Source: Periconia sp. R9002
Lineage: Eukaryota; Ascomycota; Dothideomycetes; Pleosporales; Periconiaceae
Assembly (NCBI GenBank): GCA_023627715.1
Contig: JAMAHW010000014.1
Coordinates: 558,001-622,000, forward strand
Reading direction: 5' to 3'
DNA length: 64,000 bases
The notes beneath the pieces are model-generated. The model made no database searches. It was not told the DNA's origin and saw only the letters and a program-made list of their open reading frames with translations. A program made the position numbers and the translations under genes. Positions 25,077 through 35,653 of the stretch are shown here, one piece after another (positions within the stretch are counted from its first letter, which is position 1; each line of letters starts with the position of its first letter).

Positions 25077-28000
25077 ATGACTCGACCTAAAGTCCCTCCT
25101 GGTAATCGTCCTCCGGTCGCTGTTTGGGACGCAGACCAAGTCTGATCTTTTCTATTGTAGAGCAACGCCAACGAACTGCCCAAGCTTGTGAAAGCTGCAA
25201 GCGAAGAAAACAGAAAGTAAGCATACCTACCTTTCGCATCTACACTTTCGAGGTCCCTTCTTGTACCATCCTCCCCATCCATGAAGAAGATACTGTGGGG
25301 CCTTGGCGCTGTTCGGATGCTTCGGAGGTTTGCCCAACTTTCCTTTGCCGCTAAGATGCCGACTATCATGTCTCGCGTCCTCTTGATGCCGCACTACCAA
25401 CCTGCATGCCGTTTCAGCGGCATGCTTATGCAGAACCCTTGTTGCTAAACGTCGCTCAAGATCTGGCAATACCTACTGAGATGATGGGCTAATGAGTAAT
25501 CAAGTGTAACGGTCTCTGCCCTTGCAATACATGCGAAAAAGTACGTACCCACTACCCTAACAAATCAAGAATGCGATCCGCCGGATGTTGACAGTCTGCA
25601 GAGGAAGTTTTCCTGCGTCTATCTCGATAGGGATGCTGCTTCGCCATCAGACAACAGTAGACCAAACAAAAAGCGCGCCCTGGAAAGTGAGCATGATAGT
25701 GTCAGTGGGAATGATAACTCCAACTCTACTTCCAACACACCCAACAATGGCAATCACACAAGTTCGCCATTTGATCACCTTCACGGTAAATCACCAAGTA
25801 ACCACCGTGTCGGCCATAGCATACAAAAGCCAAGGTCCAACTCATTGATGGTCGAGTCGGAGGACAATGCATCCAAAGGTCGAGATGAACGGCCAACCCC
25901 TCCAATTGTGGCGAGCACATCGCAACATGCTGCTGATAGTCAGGCAATGGACTATGCACCACCTCTAGCTTCACGTGATTCCACAGTAACAAGTGGGCAA
26001 GAAGAAGAGGCCGTCGTGTACACACAAAGCAGAATGCTTCAAGACCCCACTGGCAGATTGTGTACGTTTACGCTTTTACTACCAAGTTCATCATCTCTGA
26101 TTAGTACACAGTGTATGTTGGCGATTCAGCCACACTGTCTTTCCTTCAGCTTCTGCGCATGATGGTGGAGAGTGCTGCCGGGCCATCACCGTTCACAAAT
26201 GATCCCCGTCGACACAAAATCGTGGAAGGACAATTCTCACTTCCGCTTGGTTCTCGGCATACACATTTACTTCCTGATCAAAAGACTGCACGTGTTCTCG
26301 TGGATGCTTTTTTTATACATACTCACGGGCTTCTCCAAATATTCGATCGCCAGCATTTCTCAGAGGAGCTGGACAGATGTTACACAGACCCACTCTCGAC
26401 AGAACCACCATGGCTTTGTCTCCTGAACCTGATATTTGCTATTGGCCTGACCATGGCCAGCCCTTTATCTGGCAGTAGTGAAGCGATTATCGTGGACAAG
26501 CTCCGAAGTGAGCATCTAGACCGCGCCGAAGTATTCTACCTGAATGCCAAGAACTTGACGGATCCTATGAACGGGTTCGAGGATCAAGATTTTTGGTCTG
26601 TACAGGCTCTGCTGCTCATGTCTTTTTATATGCTTGCCAAATCGAAACGCAACACGGCTTTTGCGCTCCTTGGCATGGCTGCTCGCTCTGCTCAAGCCCT
26701 TGGCCTTCATAGAGAGGAAACTATGGTGATATTCGGGCCTGAGGAGCAAAAAGCACGAAAGAATTTATGGCGCTCCTTGTTCGTTATCGATCGCTTGTTA
26801 TCATGTTCTCTTGGCCGGCCAACCGCCATTTCGGAAGATGATTGCTCTGGAAATACTCTTCATCCTGCTGAACATCTACCTGAAGCCTCTTTTGATATGA
26901 ATGGCAGTGCCAGTGCTAATTTCAGACAGACGGGGGAGTACGCGCTTGAGGCCACAGTGAGAAGCTGTTCCTCTATAGGAACGATACTCAAAAGGGTGTA
27001 TCAGCAACGTAAGATTAGCACACGCCTTGCTCAAGAGATTGCAGATACATGCAAAACCTGGCCGCGAGCTCTTCCACCTGTTTTACATTGGCGTCAAGCT
27101 TCAGTTGCCAGCGCTAGCCAAGGAATAGCCATACTTCATGTCAACCTGTTCTATTGTCATTCCATTGTCCTGCTCACACGTCCTTTTTTCCTCTATATTC
27201 TCAACATGGAAATTCAACGTCAAGCGAATCAGGCCTCGACCGGGGCCCGGGCACCGAGGCCATACTTACGGATGGAGAAATTCAGTGAAGCTTGTGTCAT
27301 TGCGTCAACGCATACTGTTCTGCTTGTGCAGAATGCTTTCGAGGCTGGGCATCTATCGCGCCGAAACCCAGCAGTTATTTATTTCCTCTTCGCCGCTGCA
27401 TTGATTGTCCTGGCGAATGAGTTTGCGAGTCTTTACAGAGTAGAGGCCCCCGACATGCACATCACCAATGCCATCACCATTATGTCCTATTGCGCTGAAA
27501 GCGATCAACAAGCAAGCCGTTTGGTTTATATTCTTGTCTCGTTCCGAGACGTCGTGACACGGCAAAGACTACAAACTAAGCAGAACCAACTGGATGACAT
27601 GAGCCTCCCAAGCATATCTTCTCAACTTTATGGAGCTCCGCATACAGACCCCCAAAGAGTTACAAGTTCGCGTACAGGAGACGCAAGCAATGCACCGCCT
27701 CGCCTTCACCAGGTCCCTGTTCATATTTATCCTGGGATGCAAACTACTCCTCTGAGCGAATCTGTACCACCCTTTCCGAACTCATCTCAATTACAACCCA
27801 TCGATCCTCCCAACCTTTCCGTTCACCTATCACCTCTCAATATACCCCAACCCACATCGTCCGGCGTGGATATGTATAATATCGAAGCGACGACTTCGAA
27901 GCCGCCAAGTCTATCGGCTGTACTAGATCTCTCTGGTCTTGATGCGACGCGAGTGCCGAGTCTGTATTCTGAAGAAAGCGGTGTCGACGAACAAATCGAT

Positions 28001-28156
28001 TTCGATGCACTTTGGGCTTGGCCTAGTAACACGCCTGCTTTAGGATCTCCCAAAGCAGGATTAGACGGTGGGATAGGTGGAGGAATGGTAGAAAGAGTGA
28101 ACGATAATGCAGTACCTCTATTTGGCGTAATTAATACTGAGGTTGAAGGGCAGTAA
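25077..28156 (+). CDS. Zn2Cys6 transcription factor with fungal-specific middle domain
   Basis: 873-aa regulator in five exons: 25077-25101, 25161-25216, 25505-25540, 25602-26061 and 26112-28156. The introns are 59, 288, 61 and 50 nt. The zinc cluster is assembled only after splicing: ACESCKRRKQK, then CNGLCPCNTCEK from a 36-nt exon, then RKFSC. This gives C-x2-C-x6-C-x5-C-x2-C-x6-C with one extra Cys. The basic start PPEQRQRTAQ is typical. The middle homology domain is in the last exon, recognisable by AFALLGMAARSAQALGLHRE, KNLWRSLFVIDRLLSCSLGRP and TAISEDDC. The tail is Ser/Pro-rich and may activate transcription. The 288-nt intron has a weak AAG acceptor but is the only choice that keeps the cluster. 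It lies between a divergent CoA-transferase homologue and a downstream MFS transporter, which are possible targets. Confidence 0.93.
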
Positions 28157-29276
28157 TACAAGGCAGTTTCCATGGATTTTATATACTAAGTTTAGATGTT
28201 ATAACTCTACAGATACGAGGCAGACCTACAATGATCGCCAGGGAAGGGTGTAATGGACATGGACGTGGTATCAAAAGGTTTCGGGGTTTCACTTTTACTG
28301 GTTCCATGTTATCACGGGTCAAATTTATATCAAATGACTCTCGAAAAAGCTCGGTTATAGGTGTTAGGGAGGTTTGAATATGCAAAAGATCTTACCGAAT
28401 GCCTGCGGTTGAATTCTGTCCCTCCCTCACACGCCCCGTTTCACTCCTCACAGCCACACCTTTTCCCCATATCTCAGCACTCAACGCTCCGAAGTAGCCA
28501 CCATAGCTGCATTCAGCACGGAGGGTGGTATGGCGGGCTCAAAGCGGTTTGGCGGGCCGTGGTACATGTGTGGTGGACCCCGCATGATTGATCCCCCACA
28601 TTTTTCCCTCGTCGAATACCTACGCGATTACCGAGCTAGGCGACATTTGGGGTAAGACTTTGTAGGAATGAGGGGGAATGAGTTCAAGTGGAGAAACGTC
28701 AGTAAGAGAAACAAGTAGAATGGGTAAAGTATGATAGTTGCTCCCGCTATTTTGACGGCACCGGTAGAGAAACAAAGAGCACTCATGTAAACACATCCAC
28801 CCATATGTATGACACCGGATTATCCAATCTGGTAGGACGATGCAAATGCATGTCTGCATTTTCCCTGTTCTCGGTAAAGCTCTCTCGCGATCCGCATCCA
28901 ACGGCCAATCGGAAACGAAACGAAAAACAAAAATAGAGTTCTGTGTGTAAATTCTATGCTTAAGCAGCGCACCATATTTCCCGTACTGGCAGGCAGCATT
29001 TGTGGAAAAACTCAAGCCTCCTCGACAGACGACTGGCGGAAAACGTCGCAGGGCCAAGACCTGGGCGGCACAAGGTGTGAATTCATCCTACTCTTGACCG
29101 AAACCGCTTCGCTGGGAGCTGCGCCGGTGGTCGTGGTAGGACACGTGAGGGGGGATGGTGCAGTCTGTTTTACGTATAAATATATGAGGTTGGTGTCGAA
29201 TCCAAAGAAGCAATGTTGCGAACTCCGCGTTCTTCTGATTTTCCATCACCTTTGAGAAACAATTAAAGATTGCACC
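28157..29276. promoter_or_regulatory. Intergenic: MFS transporter promoter
   Basis: 1.1 kb between two plus-strand genes. I see no coding exon or repeat. The final part should be the transporter leader. Confidence 0.4.
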
Positions 29277-31169
29277 ATGGCTCCGTCCACTGTGGATGAA
29301 ATTGAGGGCGTTGTTCAACAGCTCATCAAGAATGACCATGTGAGATGGTGGAACAAGCCTAACCTTAGGTCTCTCTACTTCTTGCTGGTCCCTTTCTGTC
29401 TGTTCATCGAATCTACGTCCGGTTTCGACTCCTCCATGATGAATGGAATGCAAGCACTGTCGTACTGGCAAGAGTATTTCAACCATCCCAAAGGTGGACA
29501 GCTTGGTTTGCTTGTGGCCTGCTACAATCTAGGGGCGCTAACAAGCATACCGTTTGTGTCCATTGTGAGCGACCATGTCGGCCGAAGATGGAGCATAATC
29601 ATGGGAAGTACCATTATGGTCATTGGGGTTAGTTTACCCATTCCAAAGCTTTTCAATGCATGGGACTGACGCACAATAGGCAATCATGCAAGGTTTCGCT
29701 CAAAACCGTAAGTTCACTACGGCCATCTTCACAATACGAGTCTAACTCAGCAGTCGCCATGTTCATCTTCGCCAGAATTTTCCTTGGTCACGGCATAGTA
29801 TACGCCATCATCGCCGGGGCTGCTCTTCTCGGAGAGCTTGGCCATCCAAAAGAGAGAGCATTTCTCGGATCCATGTTCAACGCATTCTTCGGGGTTGGCG
29901 CTGTCCTTGGCGCCGGCATTGTTGTGCGCACACTCACGATCAAGAGTGATTGGAGCTGGCGACTTCCTTCCATGTTACAAGCCTGTCCTTCTGTGATCCA
30001 GATCGCTTTCGCCTTCTTCGTCCCTGAAAGTCCAAGGTGGCTCGTGTCCAAGGACCGTAGCGAGGAAGCCCTGGCTATTCTGATCAAGTACCACGCAGAG
30101 GGCGATGCCTCTCAGGAGCTTCCCCATGTCGAACTTGCCGAGATCACCAAGGCACTTGAGATCGAGAATGAAGGCCGTAAAAGAGGATGGGTTGAACTGT
30201 TCCAAACACGCGCTATGCGTCGTCGCTCCCTTGTGGCCGCGGCTCTAGGTTTATTCGTGCAGTTCTCGGGAAACAACTGTTTGTACTTGATATTCCGCTA
30301 AAGTATCAATCTAACTCCTGTTGACCAGTGATCTCGCAATATCTGGTGCCGATTCTCAAACAAATTGGTATCGGTGACCCGTATACGCAAGTCCGCTACA
30401 ATGTGGGTAGGGAGGCCTGGGGACTCGTTATTGGTGTTGTCATGGCAACTATCACGCCCCGATTCCCACGGCGACGCATGTATCTGCTGTGTGCAGGTTG
30501 CTTGTTGGCTGTCTACTCGGCGTGGACTGTAGCACAGGCAAGAAACAGAATCACTGGGAGTAAAGAGAGCGGATATGCAGTACTGGTATTCATCTACCTG
30601 TACAGCCCGGCGTATTGCATTGCCTACAATGCTTTGACCTATGTGTATATGGTAAGCGGCTATTGGTGGTGATGAATGCCAAAACGTCGACTGATCAAGC
30701 TGTCAGGTTGAGATCTTCCCGTACTATGTTAGAACCAAGGGATTGGCCTTCTTCCAATTTTGGGCGAGAAGTGCGGTCATGTTCTCCAGTTTTGTGAACC
30801 CAATTGGGCTTCAGAATGCGGAGTGGAGGTATCTTCTAGTCTATGTCTGCTGGCTATGCTTGGAGGTAAGAGTGACTCGTTTGACGACAAAGGACATTAA
30901 GGACCAGAAAGACTAAAGATGTGACGGCAGGTTGTGTTCATCTTCTTCTTCTTTCCCGAGACATTTGGGAAAACACTGGAGGAGCTAGCATTCTGTGAGT
31001 TGCAACGTCTTGTTTGTCTTTTCTTCACCATGCATGATGTTCTAACATGGTGGGTACAGTGTTTGATGACGAGAGGGATGGGCAGGCTCAGCTCGCTGCC
31101 AGCGCTCAGAAGGTGCTTGATGATCCGACAGCGGTGGAGATTCGACAAACAGGGGAGAAGTCGGCGTAA
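29277..31169 (+). CDS. MFS sugar transporter, lactose-permease type
   Basis: 519-aa plasma-membrane proton symporter of the sugar porter family. The model has seven exons: 29277-29627, 29680-29707, 29754-30278, 30329-30651, 30707-30865, 30931-30994 and 31060-31169. The introns are 46-65 nt. The second exon is 28 nt. About twelve hydrophobic segments are present. Family signatures are SDHVGRRWS between TM2 and TM3, PESPRWLVSKDR after TM6, VEIFPYYVRTKG between TM10 and TM11, and FFPETFGKTLEEL after TM12. The N-terminal FDSSMMNGMQALSYWQEYF resembles fungal lactose/hexose permeases. The substrate cannot be read from sequence. Its position next to a Zn2Cys6 factor and a CoA-transferase homologue suggests uptake for a shared catabolic route. 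Confidence 0.93.
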
Positions 31170-31481
31170 TTGGTGGATGGAAATGGATGTGATGGATTGG
31201 GATGCACGAGGCCACGGGATTCGATAGAATAGCCTCAGGGACGTGATTGGTCGATGACGCAAGATGCACCTTCCCGTCTGAGCTACGTAGGAACGGGAAG
31301 GCAGGGCAGGCTTCCCCACCTCCACCATTCGTTCGCAGCTCATGCACGAAACCAATCGCTTGTCCGCCGCACCTCCACTGCTTGCTAGTATCCACTGCCG
31401 CTGAACCTATTCTACTTTCCTTCCTTCACTCCATAACGTGCCATCTTCACACTGCAAAATACCTGCACTTGTTGTACCATC
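31170..31481. promoter_or_regulatory. Short intergenic promoter of the EXPERA gene
   Basis: 312 bp between two plus-strand genes. Nothing specific is visible beyond a C-rich leader before 31482. Confidence 0.4.
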
Positions 31482-32446
31482 ATGGTTTCCACGCGTCAAC
31501 ATCCTCGCGATTTCCCTCCCCCAGAAACCTCCCCCACCAAAAGTTCCCCGCGGAAGAGTTTGCGCAACTCCACTGCCTCGCCCGCCTCCAGCTCTTCTGA
31601 TTTTGACTCTTCTCCCCTGGCCACTACCCGCTCATTGGCGAAGCGTGCTGTGTCCAATTCGGCTTCAGCCGTCGACAAGGCTGTCACCAATGCCACCACG
31701 TCCTCTGGTCCATGGTCGCATACTGCATCCAACATCACCATTGCCTGGATCGCCATTTCCCTGCCCCTTGTCATTTGGGATGCTCTCTACATCTTGCTGC
31801 GCCCGCATACCATGGCCGGAGGCAAGTTGCAGTGGCCCATCTGGAAGCCCTACGAGGTCTATGCTGCCATTGATCACCTCTATGGACAGCCTGGCTGGGA
31901 CAATCAGGATGGTTTTGGCGGTGGCCAGGGTGTCATCAATGCTATCGAGGCTGTTCTGTATGGTCTGTATGGTATGATTGTGTACCACCACGGTATTCTC
32001 GCCCCAAGCGGAAGTGGCATTCAGGCTGGTGAAGGTGTCAAAGGCTGGCTCTCGGGTGGGGTGAAGGTGCCAGGTAGGAAGGGTAACCAAGCCCTGCTTA
32101 TCGGTTTCACTGCGGCCGTCATGACGCTTTCCAAGACAGTTCTCTACTGTAAGTCGGCCCTGGTTTGGCCCAAATCTCCAGCTTGCTAAGCCAATGTAGA
32201 TGCCGTTGAGTACTACTCCGGATTTGCGAATGTGAAACACAATGATATAGTAACCCTTATTATGTTCTATGGCATTATGAAGTAAGCACCCAGTTACCTC
32301 CTTAGACACTTCCTCACCAATCGCTGACCCAATATTATAGTGGACTTTGGGTCGTCTTTCCAGCATACATGACCGTGACCTTTGGATCTGATATCCTCGC
32401 CGGTCTTGACGCAGGCACAGAATCCTCCGTCAAAAAAGAATCTTAA
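31482..32446 (+). CDS. EXPERA / emopamil-binding-protein-like membrane protein
   Basis: 284-aa protein in three exons: 31482-32148, 32200-32281 and 32341-32446. The introns are 51 nt (GTAAGT..GTAG) and 59 nt (GTAAGC..ATAG). A Ser/Thr/Pro-rich N-terminus (1-80) precedes four hydrophobic segments. The pattern follows emopamil-binding protein: a WK-Y-x5-D-x2-Y stretch, IEAVLYGLYG, then LYYAVEYYSGF and MNGLWVVFP. In the human sterol isomerase, key residues include a His and Glu in the first part, a Glu in the second and Asn/Trp in the last. Here the Asn/Trp and the second Glu are kept, the first Glu reads as Asp and the His seems absent, so isomerase activity is doubtful. Location in the ER membrane is likely by family. 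Alignment is from memory. Confidence 0.75.
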
Positions 32447-32501
32447 TCCTACAATTTCCGTGTCTGGCAATGGTTTCCTCTTTCCCTTCTTCCATAAATC
32501 C

Positions 32502-33124
32502 TCAAAATCCATCCTGTCCATCAAAATCGCACAGGAGCGGCTTGGTTTCTTCCTTGTCCAAGGACGACAAACCCCTGATGTCCACTTTCAGCATCTTCAG
32601 CACTGAACTTGACAACGATGTGGATGGCAAGTCGGTGGGGGCGATCTTGTCATTACTTTGGCGTTCACAACGGCGAAGACAGCGGCGGCGGCGGCAAACC
32701 CTGCAGTGGCCGAAGACCTTCTCCAACACACTGGACCTTTCTCCCTTTCGCTCAACCTGAAGAGGGACTTGTTCCCTTTGACTCCTCTTGAAATCCGATT
32801 TTTAGCAACTTCATCCTCAATGTATCGCTTTTCTTACCTCACTTTACCTCGCCTCACACCGCACGCTTTGCCCACCTTCATGTCGATACTGCTTACCTCG
32901 AATGCTGAACGGCGTCCTCCGGTTGTATCGTCCTCCGCGCCAGGATCGGGCCGCGACACGAGTGTCCCGCCCTTGATGCGCTCGATGCGCCATGCCGAGT
33001 GCTCTGGATCCGAATTGTCATGCGGCAGACTCGCCGATATGCGCTGAAGGTCCTGGGTCAGGTCGTCAAGCATGCGGGGAGCTTTGATGATGCCCGAGAG
33101 TTGCTCCTCCACTGGACGAGCCAT
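32502..33124 (-). CDS. Unknown small protein, C-terminal exon uncertain
   Basis: The frame from 33124 encodes a convincing helical, charged N-terminus (MARPVEEQLSGIIKAPRM, then DDLTQDLQRI and AWRIERIKGGTLVSRP). A strong donor (GAG|GTAAGC) follows at 32896. If the intron ends at CTTCAG (32757), a second exon 32756-32502 gives 160 aa in phase, ending LCDFDGQDGF. That version carries an Arg/Cys-rich stretch made by a GCC/GGC repeat, which is suspicious. Another acceptor a little further on puts the repeat in an Ala frame. Without splicing the product is 96 aa, ending at 32834. I do not recognise the family. It converges with the EXPERA gene, with only about 55 bp between the two stop codons. Confidence 0.45.
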
Positions 33125-33786
33125 GCTTGTCGTTGGGATAGATGAGTAGGACGGTGCAAGCGTGTTAGAAAGAAGAAAGGCGAAGAGGCGACATGAGATC
33201 CGTCTTGGACGGTTGCGCGCGTGGATTGTGATTGTGTGTGGGTGTGGTCATGGGGGTGGATTGGTGTTTGGGTTGCTTTGACGTGGGACGGTTGTTGTTG
33301 TCGTCGACGCGTGTTTGTGAAGCAGGCTGCTTGTTTACATGTGTGCGGACGCGAATCGGGCAGGAGCACCTAATGTAAACAATTGCGATCCAACGAGTGT
33401 GGACAAAAGTTTTCTGATCTTTTCTTGTTTCTAGTTTATCATTGCTGGTATGGGTAGTTCGGCATCACATTGGAATACATGAGACCAAAATGTGCCTGCT
33501 CTGTCATAGGGGAGAGGCATGAACGAACCCATCTGATCACTGCTGGCATTCCCATAGTTGTGTGCACAGTACTTATATGAATGACTTGGATAAGAATTCG
33601 ATTGTCCAATTGATAGAGAGATAGACAGCACTACACTGATCTGCCCTGTACGCCATGATAAATAATATCGACAGTAACCATTGCAGGATGGGGTAAAACT
33701 ATAAAACATCCCCAATTTGCTGCAAAACCAACAACCCGCACACACACGCACTTCTTCTCCTTCTTCCTGTCCCTCCCTCCAATCCC
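33125..33786. promoter_or_regulatory. Intergenic: unknown gene promoter and Rab5 3' end
   Basis: Both flanking genes are on the minus strand. The part near 33125 is rich in GT/GTG runs (33220-33260). No gene is seen. Confidence 0.4.
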
Positions 33787-34638
33787 TTAGCACGCGCAAC
33801 CTTCCTTTGCACCTTCCGGCCTGGCGCTGCCCAGATTCACCCTCGCATCCTCCTGCCGTCCGAGGTTCGTTTGCCCTCCGACGCCGCGCGGGCCCTTCAA
33901 ACTGGTTTCGGGAATGGCATTGGCGATGGCTGTAAACACCTCTGCAACATTCTGGCCCGTCTTCGCACTCGTCTCGAAAAACAACAGTCCCTCCTCATCC
34001 GCATATGCCTTTGCGGTCTTTGCCGGTACTCTCCTCGCATCTGCGCCGTCCTCCTCCGCAGCCTCTTCTCCGTCGGCTGTCGGTGCCGCGTCCGCATCTT
34101 CTGCGGTTTCCTCACCCGCGGCGGCAGCGAGATCGGACTTGTTGCCTACGAGCGCTATGACAATGCCGGGCGAGGCTTGTCGGTGTAGCTCTGAAACCCA
34201 GTGCTGGGCTTTGGTGAGAGAAGAGGGTTTCGTGATATCATATACGACGAGTGCGGCTTGGGCGTTTCGGTAGTACATGGGTGCGAGCGAGGCAAAGCGT
34301 TCCTGACCGGCGGTATCCCATATCTCGAACTTGATGGTCCGAGTGGGGAGGTTACATTTTTGGGTTAAGAAAGCGGCTACACTCAAATTCGTGATTAGTT
34401 TCATGTCCCTCGCTCGCTCCTATTGCTTGCGAATCAAACATACCGCCTATTGTGGGCTCCTTGTTCTCTTGAAAGTCGTTGTTGACGAAGCGCATAACGA
34501 GTGAAGACTATTCTCGGAGTTTAGCCACATGAAGCTGCAATCGACCGCAAAGCCGTTTACCTTTCCCACGGCGGCTTCCCCGAGGAGCACCAGCTTGACG
34601 CTGCTACTGGGCTTTGGTTGTGCTGGCGTGTCGGCCAT
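33787..34638 (-). CDS. Rab5-family small GTPase (Ypt5/Ypt52-like)
   Basis: 243-aa endosomal GTPase in three exons: 34638-34561, 34507-34444 and 34376-33787. The introns are 53 nt (GTAAAC..ATAG) and 67 nt (GTATGT..GTAG). Rab5 family members direct early-endosome fusion and vacuolar sorting. Motifs: GEAAVGKSSLVMRF (P-loop, split by intron 1), [11 protein letters not shown] (switch I), WDTAGQERF with [11 protein letters not shown] (switch II), NKSD and ETSAKTG. The C-terminal CAC is a geranylgeranylation site. Between NKSD and RRVP lies an extra Ala/Glu/Asp-rich insert of about 34 residues ([14 protein letters not shown] and following), which lengthens the protein beyond the usual 220 aa. Yeast Ypt52-type proteins also carry an insert there. 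Confidence 0.95.
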
Positions 34639-35191
34639 TGTGATGATGGATATGAGCTGTGCCGGAGAAGCGTACTCGAGCGCTGTGGGCCACTGAACGG
34701 ATGTAGTGGATACAGATACAGCCGTATGTAGAGTTGCAATCTACTTTGGACGATGGTTGAAAGATAAGAGACGTGGTGTTGCTAGAGGCAGCCAGATTGA
34801 AGCCGCCATGACGACCGCCGTCGAGAGAAGGAGCGCTTGGACCATGCGCTAATCCACTTATAGAACATCCGACCTACATCTTCATTCTACAACTTACAAG
34901 AACGATTCCTAAGATTCGGTATGATAATTCACAGAAGGCGGGATACATTTCACTATGAATGATGTGCAGGACTGGCTGCAACAAATCAATCCCATCAGTC
35001 TCAACCATGATTGGACCGTGTGCCGTTCCACTCTGGAGGACAGTCCCAATAGACACTGTTAAAAGAACGAGCAAAGCCGGTACATGTATGCTTTCTTTAA
35101 ATTCTTGCAACTGAGTTAGAGACCTGGATATAGACAGAAAAGCCACTTTTTATCACCCTTCTACGTCTTAACGTAACCTTCCCTTTCTAGT
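34639..35191. other. Intergenic: Rab5 promoter up to the inverted-repeat element
   Basis: This holds the Rab5 promoter. The last 5 bases (35187-35191, CTAGT) are the left copy of a target-site duplication for the element that follows. I see no gene. Confidence 0.45.
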
Positions 35192-35549
35192 CACGCGGGT
35201 GTCGAAATATCCCGTACTCACAAAACACTGTAAGGACCTAAAGTATAGTAATAAAAGAAATCTATTTTCTTTAATAGTAAATTTAGTAACTTAAAGTGTC
35301 TTCTTCTTCGCAATTGATTGGTGTAATTAGTCACGGTATCAACACTGGTTTAGATCTTAAGGTAACGTCCTTAGCTAGGACGTGCACAGGTGTAAATTCA
35401 GTAAAAGAATAGTAAAAATATTTTATAGAAACACTCTCCTTATATCCTACTTACTATTGCGATCTCTATAATTTTAGGGGAAAGAGACCCTCGAAGAGTT
35501 GCACGTGGAGGTAAGTGTTGTAAGTGCGGGCTATTTCTACACCCGCGTG
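35192..35549. mobile_element. Miniature inverted-repeat element 1 (MITE-like), 358 bp
   Basis: The left end begins CACGCGGGTGTCGAAATATC and continues CCGTACTCACAAAACACT. The right end, read on the other strand, begins CACGCGGGTGTAGAAATAGC and continues CCGCACTTACAACACTTACC. The two ends therefore match imperfectly over about 38 bp. A perfect 5-bp repeat, CTAGT, flanks it (35187-35191 and 35550-35554), as left by a cut-and-paste transposase. The interior is AT-rich and has no open frame, so it is non-autonomous. I cannot assign a superfamily from sequence alone. Confidence 0.85.
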
Positions 35550-35653
35550 CTAGTCTCACCTCAACCTTCCCTTCCATATCTCAACTTGTAACTACCCTTT
35601 CCTTGTACCACTCATTGCAGCTTCCTGTATGATACAAAGCAAGTATCTATCAA

